64,000 bases of DNA from Shewanella phaeophyticola (GCF_025398315.1 NZ_JAODOQ010000001.1:4464001-4528000); one strand, 5' to 3'. Counted from the stretch's first letter, positions 39,212 to 49,151 are shown. The notes: generated by a model from the sequence alone, not told the origin. Program-made: numbers and translations.

Positions 39212-39226
39212 TGAAAATTATTATCA
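39212..39226. promoter_or_regulatory. Fur box upstream of the DUF3325-DUF3649-PepSY operon
   Basis: TGAAAATTATTATCA matches the 7-1-7 Fur motif TGATAATNATTATCA at all but one defined position. It lies 23 bases before the first start codon, so repression by Fur-iron is very likely. Confidence 0.75.
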
Positions 39227-39248
39227 TTTGTATTTAAGGCTGGTAAAT

Positions 39249-39566
39249 ATGGAACTCATCAGCGTTTCTTCTCTATGGCTAGGGTGTTTGTTTGCTTATT
39301 TGGCGTCAGACAAACAACAGCTTATCGGTTTGCCGTTTCCTAAACTGCTTGCGTGGAGCTTAAGTTTTGCTGCCATGTTATTTGCAGTGTGGGGATTTAG
39401 TCACACATACAGTTTACTTGTGTCTAGTTTATTAGTGATCATTTGCGTGATGACTATGTGGATTTTGTTGGTGTTACTCGCCGCACACTTTAAAGGTCGT
39501 AGCATGTGGGTTAGCTCATTAGGCTTTGCCTTATTTGTCAGCATTATGATGGTTGGCGTTAAATAA
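39249..39566 (+). CDS. DUF3325 inner-membrane protein
   Basis: 105 residues from ATG 39249 (MELISVSSLWLGCLFAYLAS) with AAGG upstream; a start at 39207 would place the Fur box inside the gene. It has about four hydrophobic helices. DUF3325 proteins occur with DUF3649 and PepSY proteins in siderophore-uptake clusters, as here. Molecular role unknown. Confidence 0.75.
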   Translation: MELISVSSLWLGCLFAYLASDKQQLIGLPFPKLLAWSLSFAAMLFAVWGFSHTYSLLVSSLLVIICVMTMWILLVLLAAHFKGRSMWVSSLGFALFVSIMMVGVK

Positions 39567-39577
39567 GGTTAAATCAA

Positions 39578-39838
39578 ATGTGGTTAAAGTCGCTTGCCGC
39601 CTTTGCTTGGGGGGTATTACTGGCAATTTGCATCGTGTTGTTGTCATTTCACCTGTTGCCGTTTGCTGCTGGTTTAAAATTGTTTATCGGCTTGCTGTTG
39701 GGCTTTTGCGTGTGGGTTACTGTTATGGCGTATTGTTATAGCCGTAATACTACCAAGGCCGCAAATATGGTTTGTGGTAAATGGTTTGCCGTCACAGCCG
39801 CTGCCAATGTGTTGTTGTTTTATATTCCGGTCTATTAA
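39578..39838 (+). CDS. DUF3649 inner-membrane protein
   Basis: 86 residues with three hydrophobic segments (AAFAWGVLLAICIVLLSFHL; LKLFIGLLLGFCVWVTVMAY; FAVTAAANVLLFYIPVY). It fits the DUF3649 family of small iron-uptake-associated membrane proteins. Twelve bases downstream of the DUF3325 gene; its stop codon overlaps the ATG of the PepSY gene (TAATG), so translation is coupled. Confidence 0.75.
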   Translation: MWLKSLAAFAWGVLLAICIVLLSFHLLPFAAGLKLFIGLLLGFCVWVTVMAYCYSRNTTKAANMVCGKWFAVTAAANVLLFYIPVY

Positions 39839-41438
39839 TGAACTCTTCAATGAACTCTCAGACTCAAGCACCACACAAAGTGATTAAAAATCTGCTCGAG
39901 GACTTCACAGTTGGCTTGGGTTGATTATTTCGCCTTTGTTGTTTTTGATATTTTGGGCAGGCGCGATCACGCTATTCCATGACGAAGTCGCACAGTGGGC
40001 TATTACGCCACATCATCCAGTACAACATAGCCAGCAAGACTTGCCACTAGGCAGCATTGTTGAGCACAAGCTCGCGGAATATCCGGTTGATCAAGATGGG
40101 CGTTTACGAATCAATATGCCCACGACATTAGTACCTTATTATATTTTCTATTTAGACATTATTGACGAGCTGGCCGAAAATGGTCGTCAGACTATGCTCA
40201 TTCTTGTTGATCCTAAAACAGGTGAAACGGTAGCAGGCATAGATGACTTCGTATTATCGCAGTTTATTTATCATCTGCATTACAACTTTAACTTACCCGG
40301 CGGCAGTTACCTTGTTGGTATTGTGGCTTTAGTGTTTTTGTTTGCCTTGGTGTCTGGTGTGTTTATTCATGCCCGCAAACTGTTCAAACACTTTTTTCAG
40401 TATCGAGTGGATAAGCAGCGGCGCGATAAGTTATTAGATTTACATACTGTGGTCGGCGTAATGACGCTGCCGTTTACCTTAATGTATGCACTTAGCGGGT
40501 TAATCCTCAACTTAGCCATTGTGTTTCAGCTGGCTTTTGCGATGTTTATCTATCAAGGCGATCAACAAGCGTTGTTAAATGACGCAGGCTTTGAGCGTGT
40601 GGTAGAACCGCGAAGCTCAAATCCGATGGTGATGGACAATGCCTTTAAGCTAATTGAAGAGGCTCGGCAGCAAGACGATTTTGAATTACGCAATGTGATT
40701 TTTCATCATTACGGCGCCGCTAATGCAACAGTGCAAGTGCGGGGTAGCGATACCGCAAGATTTGCTCAGCGTGATGAAGTGACCTATCGCATTGCCAATG
40801 GCGAAGTTGTTAATCAAGTGAATGCTGAACAAAATAATGCATTCCGTCAGGGGCGCGATGTTTTTGTTAGCCTGCATTTTGCTAACTTTGCCGGTATGGA
40901 AGTGCGGATGCTGTTCTTCATTTTAGCAATGGCCATCAGCGCAATGATAGTGACAGGTAATATGTTGTGGATTAATAAACGCCAAACATTGCGGCAATCT
41001 TCTCCGCGTAGTATTGCCATTGCAAGTGCCGTAACCCTTGGTGGATGTGGTGGCATTATTGTGGCTACCGCCGTTGGTTTTTTATTTGAGCGACTATTGC
41101 CGGCTTCACTCATTTCACGAGGTGATTGGCTTATTGGCGGTTTTGTCGCAACGCTGCTTGTGGTTATCGTAATGAGCATTAATGTGACGAATATTAAGCG
41201 TCATATTAGCCGCTTATTACTGCTTACCAGTGCACTGTTATTAATAACCGTGATGGCCGATTGGCTGATGTTTGCCGAGCAGATTATTACTCTGTGGCAA
41301 GACGGCTTTACTGCAGTGATTGGTGTGCAAGTGGCAATGGGTTTTATGGCTGCAATTGGCGTATTTAGTGCACTAAAGCTAAGAGACGTTGAGCAAGCTA
41401 ACGCCCCAGAAAATTTGAATCATCCTATTAGCAATTAA
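39838..41438 (+). pseudogene. PepSY-associated transmembrane protein (iron-uptake reductase-like), frameshifted near the start
   Basis: From ATG 39838 the frame gives MNSSMNSQTQAPHKVIKNLL and stops at about 39924. A second frame continues IISPLLFLIFWAGAITLFHD to 41438. A missing base near 39902-39905 would give LLEDLHSWLGLIISPLL, the usual start of TM1 in this family. The rest has four or more helices, conserved His residues (LHTVVGVMTLPFTLMYALSG; LHFANFAGMEVRMLF) and PepSY-like periplasmic sequence. Members are thought to reduce ferric siderophores at the inner membrane. Confidence 0.85.
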
Positions 41439-41508
41439 TCACTTTTGTGCGTGATAAAATACACGCCTGCCGGCGATAGCATTTTCACAGGCAGCAAGAG
41501 TGCGAGCA

Positions 41509-42204
41509 TTAAGATAAATCAAACAACAGTGCAGTAGACTGGTCGTCTAATGAATTTTTTAACGTAATAGTTTGTAGGTCAGTAATTTTAGCGCCATCAC
41601 CGGCAGTGAGTCTTTCTGACTCGATTTTTAGCTCACCAGCAATTTGATGCACATACACTTTTCGCCCAGGTGCAATGGTGTACGTTAACTCTGAATGCGG
41701 TGCTAAAATCAATTGCGATAAGGTCGCATTTTGCTTTATGTGCAAGGTACCATTTGCACCCGTTGGCGTGGCAATAGTAGTTAATCCTATAGCTTGGCCA
41801 AAGTTTTTTTGCTGATAGTCAGGTGGATTCCCTAAGGTGTTAGGCTGGATCCAAATCTGTAAAAAGGTCAATGGGTCGGTTTTAGATGCATTGTATTCAC
41901 TGTGGCTAATGCCGCTACCCGCCGACATCAGCTGGAACTCTCCTGCGGGCAATACCTCAACATTACCTTCACTGTCTTTATGGGCAATTGAGCCTTGCAG
42001 CACATAGCTAATAATTTCCATGTCACGATGACCATGAGTGGCAAAACCTGCGCCGGGGGCTACTGTGTCATCGTTAATAACTCGAAGGGCAGAAAACCCC
42101 ATTTGCTCCGGGTCGTAATAACTGCCAAATGAGAAACTGTGCTTGCTGTCTAACCAGCCAAAGTTGGCGGTGCCACGCTCATTTGCAGGACGTAAAGTGA
42201 TCAT
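41509..42204 (-). CDS. Pirin-family protein (YhhW-like bicupin)
   Basis: 231 residues beginning MITLRPANERGTANFGWLDS, with AGGAGA before the ATG. The first cupin has the metal-binding pattern in FATHGHRDMEIISYVLQG and GSGISHSEYN. E. coli YhhW shows quercetin 2,3-dioxygenase activity in vitro. The gene lies downstream of doxX on the same strand, and a LysR gene is divergent from doxX; this pirin/DoxX/LysR grouping is common in proteobacteria and linked to redox or electrophile stress by inference. Confidence 0.9.
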   Translation of the reverse strand: MITLRPANERGTANFGWLDSKHSFSFGSYYDPEQMGFSALRVINDDTVAPGAGFATHGHRDMEIISYVLQGSIAHKDSEGNVEVLPAGEFQLMSAGSGISHSEYNASKTDPLTFLQIWIQPNTLGNPPDYQQKNFGQAIGLTTIATPTGANGTLHIKQNATLSQLILAPHSELTYTIAPGRKVYVHQIAGELKIESERLTAGDGAKITDLQTITLKNSLDDQSTALLFDLS

Positions 42205-42233
42205 GGTGTTCTCCTAACGCTTAATGTAGCTTG

Positions 42234-42269
42234 ATACCAATCAGATGTGTGTTTGGATCTGATTGGTAT
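42234..42269. repeat. Perfect hairpin between the doxX and pirin genes
   Basis: 13-base arms ATACCAATCAGAT/ATCTGATTGGTAT around a 10-base loop. There is no T-run, so it may be a processing or attenuation hairpin, or a dispersed palindromic repeat like other ATACCAAT-ended repeats here. Confidence 0.65.
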
Positions 42270-42304
42270 TATCGAAATGTAGGTTTGCTAATTTGAGCTG
42301 AAAA

Positions 42305-42751
42305 TTACTTAGCTAATCGACGGGTAAGCGCGTTATCTAGTGCCGCTTTACCTGAGCCAGATAAAGCCAATGACACGCTAGCGGCTAATAATGCTAAAGC
42401 ATACTCATAACCGTGGTTAGACATAAATAAACCGTTACTTAGGTGAACACTGGCAATGGCAACTACCATAGTAAAGGCCAGTGCGACAGCCGCTGGACGA
42501 GTCAGTAAACCCAGTAGAATAAATAAGCCCCCAAAGAACTCAGCACTGCCAGCCATTAAGGCCATTAACACTCCAGGTTCCATCCCCATTGATGCCATCC
42601 ATTGCCCAGTACCTTCTAGGCCATAACCACCAAACCAACCAAATAATTTTTGGGCACCGTGAGCTATAAATATAATCCCTACAGGCACACGCAATGCTAA
42701 TGTGCTAACGCCTGCAGTAGAGTGTGTAATGCGTTTAATCAGTGCTTTCAT
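42305..42751 (-). CDS. DoxX-family membrane protein
   Basis: 148 residues from ATG 42751 (MKALIKRITH; GAGGAC upstream). Four transmembrane helices with DoxX motifs: VGIIFIAHGAQKLFGWFGG, AEFFGGLFILLGLLTRPAA and ASVHLSNGLFMSNHGYEYAL. DoxX-like proteins are poorly characterised and linked to redox stress. First gene of a likely doxX-pirin operon opposite a LysR gene. Confidence 0.9.
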   Translation of the reverse strand: MKALIKRITHSTAGVSTLALRVPVGIIFIAHGAQKLFGWFGGYGLEGTGQWMASMGMEPGVLMALMAGSAEFFGGLFILLGLLTRPAAVALAFTMVVAIASVHLSNGLFMSNHGYEYALALLAASVSLALSGSGKAALDNALTRRLAK

Positions 42752-42909
42752 GGTAGTTGTCCTCAATATTTTTAAACTATTCTGTGATGGCTTATAAAGG
42801 TTTAGTAAGTCTGTATCAGCGATTGATGATGAGTATATTGAGACTTGATTGAATAAAAAATCGGAATAAACTGAGTTAATAGTTCAAATTATTTGAATAA
42901 GGAAAATTC

Positions 42910-43807
42910 ATGCACCATGCGATTACCATCGATGCACTACGAGCCTTGGACGCCATTGAGCGCAAGGGCAGTTTTGCTGCCGCAGCGGCATCACTGTACC
43001 GCGTGCCATCAGCATTAACCTATACCATCAAAAAACTTGAAGACGACATGGGTACCGCGTTGTTTGACCGCAGCAAACAACGGGCACAGCTTACCCCTGC
43101 AGGCAAGTTGGTGTTAGAGCATGGCCGCGATATTTTATTGGCCACAAATCGGTTGATTGACTCTGTGCTGCAGTTAGAGTCTGGCTGGGAGCGTGAAATC
43201 AGGCTTTCACGTGATACGGTGATCCCACAAGCACCGCTGTTTCAGTTAATCGAGCAATTTAATCAGCTCGAACACTCGGTAGACATTACGATTGATGTTG
43301 AAGCGGTCGGTGGTGGCTGGGATGCGTTGCACAGTCGCCGTGCCGACATTGTGATTGGTGCTTCTGGCGAGTTACCTCGAGGTGTATTTAAAACCCATAA
43401 AATAGGTGAAATCGAGTTTGTGTTTGCGGTAGCACCACATCACCCATTGGCATTTGTCGATGGTGTATTAGAAGCCGACAAGCTGACAGAATATGCCTCG
43501 GTGGTGGTAGCCGATACGGCGCAAGTGTTACCGACTCGCAGCAGTGGTCTGTTTAAAAGCAAGCAAGTGATTAAAGTGAACACCATGGAAACCAAAATAG
43601 CGGCCTCAGCGCCAAGGTCTGGGGATTGGTTTTTTACCTCGGCACATGGTGCAAGGTTACTTTGATAGCGGTGAGTTGATTGAAAAACAATGCTCAATAC
43701 CACGACCTAACCAGAGCTTGTATCTTGCCTGGCATAAAGAGCATCAAGGCCGCGGATTTGAGTGGTTTATTGAGCACTTGCCTAGAATTGATTGGGGCTT
43801 GAGCTAG
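42910..43807 (+). pseudogene. LysR-type transcriptional regulator, frameshifted
   Basis: N-terminal helix-turn-helix (ALRALDAIERKGSFAAAAAS; PSALTYTIKKLEDDMGTALF) and effector domain. The frame fails at about 43604 and ends at 43665. The next frame gives the expected ending QGLGIGFLPRHMVQGYFDSG ... LYLAWHKEHQGRGFEWFIEH to a stop at 43807. One extra C (GCCTCAG for GCTCAG) accounts for it. Divergent from doxX-pirin, which it likely regulates. Confidence 0.88.
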
Positions 43808-44074
43808 GTAAATCTGAAAAGGCTCAGGTTTGCGCACAGAAATAAGCTTGATCATTTTTAATTGATTTTTTGACAGCTCTAAATTTATGCAATGATGAAT
43901 TTTCAGAGTGGGAAAGCTAGTTTCATCCAATATTTAAATTAAGGATAACTTTATTAGGTTTAATCATCTTATTTAGAGTCAATCCATACCCTCAAAAAAG
44001 GTTATATTTAGAAGCAATTATTTGAATACTTTAGTAAAGTGAAAATCTCAATGACCATGGAAGGTGCAACCACG

Positions 44075-45424
44075 ATGCTTAACGAACCAACGCCATATCA
44101 AATAATCACAATATTATTGATTATTTTTACCACACTAAACCTTTTTTTTATTTATTCTAATTCCAAAAAGCGTGTGCAAATTACCAATGAAATTGGGCTT
44201 ATAGAGAAGTTACTTGAAAATAAATCTGTGGAAGAAATAGTTAGTGAGATGAAGAAGTCGTTTCAAGACGTTCAACAGAAAAAATCTGCAGGCCAATCCG
44301 TTTTTCAGCAGTTAACAGAATCATTACAACATAACAAAGATAGACTTGCGTTTATTGATGCTGGGTTATTACCTCCAGCCTTTAAATTTGATGACACTGA
44401 GTTATTAAAAGAGCAGATCAATCAATGCAGAGAGCAACAATTGATCTTGATATTGCGGGGAGATGCAACAACTGCTTATTCAAGTTGGACTTGGTACGGT
44501 AGTAAGAGCAAGGGTACTGAAATGGTTATTGCTTACCAAAACTTGTTGCTTAAAGCATTTAATGCTGAATTCGATGTAATTAGACGGCAAATGCGCCACT
44601 CTACGTATGAAACGGCTCGCAAGAAACTGCTAAGACTTGAAGAGCAACTAGCAAAGCTTGGTGAAACAACGAATGTTTGTATTTCGAATGAATACGTTGA
44701 TCTTAAAGTACATGAGCTACTGACTTGGCACAAAGAGTTAGAGCACAAAGAAGAATTGAGCCAGCAAAAGAAAGCCCAACAAGCTCTTTTACGTGAACAA
44801 GCCAAACAATCAGGCCAAGATACAGAAGATCTTGAGGACGAGATTTATTATCGTAAATCTGATTTGAAAAAAGCCAAAATGCTTGCTCTCAAAATGCATG
44901 GCGCTAATGCAGTTGATATGGGGATCAAAATTAGCAAAATGCAAAAGGAAATTGAGAGAATAGAAGCTAAGTTTGAAAGAGCTACTTCACAAGCTCAAAT
45001 CACTAGAGTGGGTTATATCTATGTGATATCTAACATTGGTAGTTTTGGTGAGGGTGTTGTTAAGATTGGCATGACACGCCGACTTGAGCCCATGGATAGG
45101 GTAATCGAATTGGGCGACGCTAGTGTACCTTTTAGGTTTGATGTTCACACCTTAACGTTTGTCGATGATGCGCCTCGAATAGAAAGATTGCTTCATCAAA
45201 AATTTAACGACAAGCGTGTAAATGTTGAAAACTATCGAAAAGAATTCTTCAAGGCCACACCACAAGAAGTATCAAATGCCATGAAAGATCTTGGTATCGA
45301 ATGTGATTGGTATTTTGATGTAGAAGCTAAGGAATACAGAGAAAGCATATTAATACGAGAGGCTATTAAACAAGAACATTCGTCAGTTAACACTATGTCT
45401 AGCAAAATGCCTGAATTTATCTAA
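44075..45424 (+). CDS. Membrane-anchored DUF4041-like / T5orf172 (GIY-YIG-type) protein, paralogue 1
   Basis: About 449 residues from ATG 44075 (GGAAGG upstream); in-frame starts at 44039-44057 are possible. Order: N-terminal transmembrane helix (ITILLIIFTTLNLFFIY), a DUF4041-like helical region (LLKAFNAEFDVIRRQMRHST, LAKLGETTNVCISNEYVDLK), a long charged coiled coil, and a C-terminal T5orf172/MUG113 domain with GYIYVISN, VVKIGMTRR (catalytic-type Arg), RIERLLHQKF and NYRKEFF. T5orf172 is a GIY-YIG nuclease-like fold seen in phage and bacterial proteins. Its tandem partner starts 12 bases downstream. A nuclease role at the membrane is inferred. Confidence 0.75.
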   Translation: MLNEPTPYQIITILLIIFTTLNLFFIYSNSKKRVQITNEIGLIEKLLENKSVEEIVSEMKKSFQDVQQKKSAGQSVFQQLTESLQHNKDRLAFIDAGLLPPAFKFDDTELLKEQINQCREQQLILILRGDATTAYSSWTWYGSKSKGTEMVIAYQNLLLKAFNAEFDVIRRQMRHSTYETARKKLLRLEEQLAKLGETTNVCISNEYVDLKVHELLTWHKELEHKEELSQQKKAQQALLREQAKQSGQDTEDLEDEIYYRKSDLKKAKMLALKMHGANAVDMGIKISKMQKEIERIEAKFERATSQAQITRVGYIYVISNIGSFGEGVVKIGMTRRLEPMDRVIELGDASVPFRFDVHTLTFVDDAPRIERLLHQKFNDKRVNVENYRKEFFKATPQEVSNAMKDLGIECDWYFDVEAKEYRESILIREAIKQEHSSVNTMSSKMPEFI

Positions 45425-45436
45425 AGGATTAGAATT

Positions 45437-46678
45437 ATGTATATTGTTATCGCTATATCCGTATTTTTATTAATATCTACATACTTCCTATTTAATTCAC
45501 GGTCAAAATTAAATGAAGTGAGCTTAAAGCATTCAACATTACAAAAGATTTATGACCCAGCTGCTCTTGAAGAAAAAAAACTCTTAGAACTTTCAAGTGA
45601 GTATAGTGAATTGCAATTTAGCTATCAGACTAAACTAGTAGAATTGAGACAAAGCGAAATTCGTTTATCTCAATACTATTTAGGAGTTGGTACTACTGAT
45701 TCAGTCGCATACAGTCACTTGGTTAGCAGCGAAGATGTTGATGATATTGAGCTTCGGCTGGCTGATGTTAAAGACTCGCTAAAACGTTTAGTCAGTAACA
45801 AGGAAGCTTGTGTATGTAAAATGGGAAATAATGTTGTAGTTAATGGCAGGAGGTCTGAAGCCAAAAAGCTGATAAACCGAGAAATAAAATTACGTCTTCG
45901 TTGCTTAGACAATGAGTTTAAAGCTGCCGCAGCGATGGTGGATTGGAATAATATCAACCGGTTTATAGATAGAGCCAGAGATAAATTCAATGAGATTAAT
46001 CGTTCAGGCACAATTGTTGAAACTTACCTCAAAAGTGAATATCTAGAGCTAAAAATAGAAGAACTAAGGTTATCATACGAGCTAAACCAAGCTAAACAAG
46101 ACATCAAAGAATATGAAAGAGCAGAAGCACAATTAAAACGAGAAGCCGAACGCGAAGATAAACGAATTCAATCGGCAGTGTTGAACGCTGAAAAAGAACG
46201 TAAAATGATGGAAAAATTAGTGGCTGAAGAATTGGCTAAGCTAGAATCTGGTGCAGAAGAACAAAAAGCATTGTATGAACTTCATAAGCAACAGCTAAAT
46301 GAGTTAATTGAAAAAGAAAAGAGAGCAATATCTTTAGCTCAAACTACGCGTGCTGGCTACGTATACATCATCTCAAATAAGGCATCATTTGGGGGAGATG
46401 TGGTTAAAATAGGTATGACTCGTCGTGCAAATCCAAATGAGCGTGTCAAAGAACTCGGGGATGCATCGATCCCTGAATTGTTTGATGTCCATGCATTTGT
46501 GTTTACTGATGACGCCCCTACATTAGAAAAGTACCTACACAATAAGTTTGCTGGTCAGCGTGTGAATATGGTTAATGGTCGTAAAGAGTTTTTCTACGCT
46601 GACCCGAATGATGTATTACGTGAATTATCAGATTATGATGGGAAATTCGAATTAGAAGTTTTTGACGAAGCAAGCTAA
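45437..46678 (+). CDS. Membrane-anchored DUF4041-like / T5orf172 (GIY-YIG-type) protein, paralogue 2
   Basis: 413 residues, AAAGGA before the ATG. Same order as paralogue 1: N-terminal helix (MYIVIAISVFLLISTYFLF), helical DUF4041-like region with REIKLRLRCLDNEFKAAAAM, a very charged coiled coil (about 210-300), then a T5orf172 domain (GYVYIISN, VVKIGMTRR, TLEKYLHNKF, NGRKEFF). The C-terminal domains of the pair are roughly 60% identical, whereas the middle parts have diverged, and this copy has CVCKMG where paralogue 1 has a Trp/Gly-rich loop. Tandem duplication with specialisation is likely. Confidence 0.75.
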   Translation: MYIVIAISVFLLISTYFLFNSRSKLNEVSLKHSTLQKIYDPAALEEKKLLELSSEYSELQFSYQTKLVELRQSEIRLSQYYLGVGTTDSVAYSHLVSSEDVDDIELRLADVKDSLKRLVSNKEACVCKMGNNVVVNGRRSEAKKLINREIKLRLRCLDNEFKAAAAMVDWNNINRFIDRARDKFNEINRSGTIVETYLKSEYLELKIEELRLSYELNQAKQDIKEYERAEAQLKREAEREDKRIQSAVLNAEKERKMMEKLVAEELAKLESGAEEQKALYELHKQQLNELIEKEKRAISLAQTTRAGYVYIISNKASFGGDVVKIGMTRRANPNERVKELGDASIPELFDVHAFVFTDDAPTLEKYLHNKFAGQRVNMVNGRKEFFYADPNDVLRELSDYDGKFELEVFDEAS

Positions 46679-46712
46679 TCAAAATTAACCCCGCATCAGT
46701 CTGAAAAATAAA

Positions 46713-46746
46713 ATAAGCTGCTTAGCTCAACACTAAACAGCTTATA
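46713..46746. terminator. Possible terminator after the T5orf172 pair
   Basis: Imperfect stem TAAGCTGCTTA/TAAACAGCTTA with one mismatch and a nine-base loop, followed by TATTTA; it lies between converging genes. Confidence 0.45.
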
Positions 46747-46827
46747 TTTAAACTGATTTTGCTTTTTTGTAAGGCCTATCTTGAGCTAACTAGATTTGTT
46801 GTAAGCAGCTCGAGCGAAGGTCATCTA

Positions 46828-48018
46828 TTATGCTGCTGCCCGAGATACCGCAGCGCTATTGGTTTTATTGTCTAGTGAGCCACTGTAGCGTGTTAACGCT
46901 AATGCCAACAATACAATCACCGCGCCGACCCATGGGGTATGCATTAAGCCAGCTTGTTCAACAATGATTCCGCCGCCCCATGCGCCTAATGCTATGCCCA
47001 CATTAAACGCGGCAATGTTAAGGCCAGATGCCACATCCACCGAATTAGGTGTATGCTCTTGTGCTAGTTTAACCACATAAACTTGTAAACCCGGTACATT
47101 ACCAAATGCAAATGCGCCCCACACCAAAATGGTGATAACCGCTGCAATAGGGTTAACCGCAGTAAAGTTAAATACCAGTAAAATGGCGGCTAAACCGATG
47201 AAGATAATACTTAGCGCTTTGATTGGGCCTAACTTGTCGGCCATTTTGCCACCCCAAATATTACCGATAGCCACCGACACGCCGTAAACCAACATAATTA
47301 GACCAATCGCGTGAGACTCAAAACCAGACACTTGCTCTAAAATGGGCGCTAAAAAGGTAAACGCGACAAAGGTGCCACCGTAGCCTAAGGCGGTAATGGC
47401 ATACACTAATAATAAGCGTGGTTGAGTTAACACCTTAAGTTGAGCTGATATTTTAGTGGCCGCAGGTTGCTGTAAATTGTTTGGCACCAATAAACTGCTG
47501 CCTATCAATGCAATAAGGCCTAACAGCGCTACCGTTAAAAAGGTGGCTTGCCAACCAAATGTTTGCCCAATATAGGTACCTAATGGCACGCCTGTCACCA
47601 ATGCCACGGTTAAGCCAGTAAACATAATCGCGATAGCGCTGGCGGCTTTTTCTTTGGGCACTAATCCGGTCGCAATGGTTGAGCCAATAGAGAAAAACAC
47701 CCCGTGAGCCAACCCGGTAATAATGCGCGCGACAATTAAGGTTTCATAACCGGGGGCTTGCCAGGCCAATACATTACCTGCCACAAACAGCGCCATAACG
47801 GTTAATAACACATGTTTACGATTCCATTTACCTGTTAATGCCGTTAATACCGGTGCACCAATGGCAACACCTAGAGCATACAAGCTAACCAGTAAGCCTG
47901 CTGAGGGTAATGAAACATTAAGGTCTTGAGCCATGGTGGGCAGTAACCCCACAATGACAAATTCGGTGGTTCCGATGGCAAAGGCGCTTAGCGTCAATGC
48001 GAGTAGGGCTAACGGCAT
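46828..48018 (-). CDS. MFS transporter, DHA1 family (AraJ/YdhP-like)
   Basis: 396 residues, 12 transmembrane helices. It begins MPLALLALTLSAFAIGTTEF and has the motif-A-like GKWNRKHVLL between helices 2 and 3, plus GLAHGVFFSIGSTIATGLVP and VTGVPLGTYIGQTFGWQATF, all typical of AraJ/YdhP-type efflux proteins for sugars or drugs. A LysR gene is divergent and likely controls it. Substrate unknown. Confidence 0.9.
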   Translation of the reverse strand: MPLALLALTLSAFAIGTTEFVIVGLLPTMAQDLNVSLPSAGLLVSLYALGVAIGAPVLTALTGKWNRKHVLLTVMALFVAGNVLAWQAPGYETLIVARIITGLAHGVFFSIGSTIATGLVPKEKAASAIAIMFTGLTVALVTGVPLGTYIGQTFGWQATFLTVALLGLIALIGSSLLVPNNLQQPAATKISAQLKVLTQPRLLLVYAITALGYGGTFVAFTFLAPILEQVSGFESHAIGLIMLVYGVSVAIGNIWGGKMADKLGPIKALSIIFIGLAAILLVFNFTAVNPIAAVITILVWGAFAFGNVPGLQVYVVKLAQEHTPNSVDVASGLNIAAFNVGIALGAWGGGIIVEQAGLMHTPWVGAVIVLLALALTRYSGSLDNKTNSAAVSRAAA

Positions 48019-48167
48019 GATGTGTTCCTCGGTTTCAATAATATGGATGGGTGTTGCTTAATGCTGGCTATTATTCACGGTAATTTAGTTGTAAAAAATA
48101 GTGTCTTTAGCAAATGATATTTGTGTAAAATGAATGTAATTAAGCAGTGTGTTAACCCGAGGTGTGT

Positions 48168-49049
48168 ATGCTGACTCGCTCAGATGATCTTGATATTTTA
48201 TTAACTGTGGTCGACAGTGGCGGCTTTTCTGCGGCGGCTGATACGTTAAATATTCAGGTGGCGCGCGTGTCGCGGGCTGTGAGTAAAATTGAGCAACAGC
48301 TTGGGGTGACCATATTAAACCGCACCACCCGGCGTATTGAGCTGACCGACGAAGGCCGGCAATTTGTTGAGTCAGTGAGAACGGGCTTACTGCAATTACA
48401 ACGGGCAGAAGATGAGCTAGTGAGCCGAGGTGAATTACCGCAAGGGCGATTGCGTGTTGATGCAGCAAGCCCATTTGTGTTTCATCAGTTAGTGCCACTC
48501 ATGCATGATTTTAGGCAAGCGTATCCAGATATTACGCTAGAACTCACCTCTAACGAGGGTTATGTCGATTTACTTGAAAAACGTACTGATGTGGCGATTC
48601 GTATTGGTAAATTAAACGACTCCACTTTATATGCTAGGCCATTAGGTAACAGTGCTTTACACATCGTCGCCTCGCCAGATTACATTGCTCGACGAGGCGC
48701 GCCGCAAAAAGTGGCCGACTTAGGCGGGCATGAGTTGTTAGGGTTTACCGAGCCAAAAGTGCTTAACCAATGGCCACTAAAAGGCGGTGAGGATATTACG
48801 CCGACGATCAGTAGCAGTAATGGTGAAACGCTGCGCCAATTGGCATTGAGTGGCAACGGTATTGCGTGTTTGTCGGGCTTTATGATTAACGACGATTTGG
48901 CCGCTGGGCGATTAGTCACCTTGCTAAATCACGACAAAATTAATGTTGCCGAACGCGAGCAAGTGAGTGCGATGTATTACAAATCATCTACTGTGGCGCG
49001 CCGGATTTCTGCATTTATTGAGTTTATTCAGCCCAGATTAACTTTGTAA
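48168..49049 (+). CDS. LysR-type transcriptional regulator
   Basis: 293 residues from ATG 48168, preceded by GAGG; a GTG two codons upstream is less likely. N-terminal helix-turn-helix (DILLTVVDSGGFSAAADTLN, RVSRAVSKIEQQLGVTILNR) and a full effector-binding domain (TDVAIRIGKLNDSTLYARPL, LALSGNGIACLSGFMINDDL). CrgA/DsdC-like group by pattern. Probably regulates the divergent MFS exporter. Confidence 0.9.
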   Translation: MLTRSDDLDILLTVVDSGGFSAAADTLNIQVARVSRAVSKIEQQLGVTILNRTTRRIELTDEGRQFVESVRTGLLQLQRAEDELVSRGELPQGRLRVDAASPFVFHQLVPLMHDFRQAYPDITLELTSNEGYVDLLEKRTDVAIRIGKLNDSTLYARPLGNSALHIVASPDYIARRGAPQKVADLGGHELLGFTEPKVLNQWPLKGGEDITPTISSSNGETLRQLALSGNGIACLSGFMINDDLAAGRLVTLLNHDKINVAEREQVSAMYYKSSTVARRISAFIEFIQPRLTL

Positions 49050-49151
49050 TCAGCGGCAATAAATTAACATCAGTTTATACAAGATGCGTAGTTTACTGAT
49101 TGGTGATATTGTGGCGTTTGTGAATTTCTCTCTATCTCAGCCGATGACATC

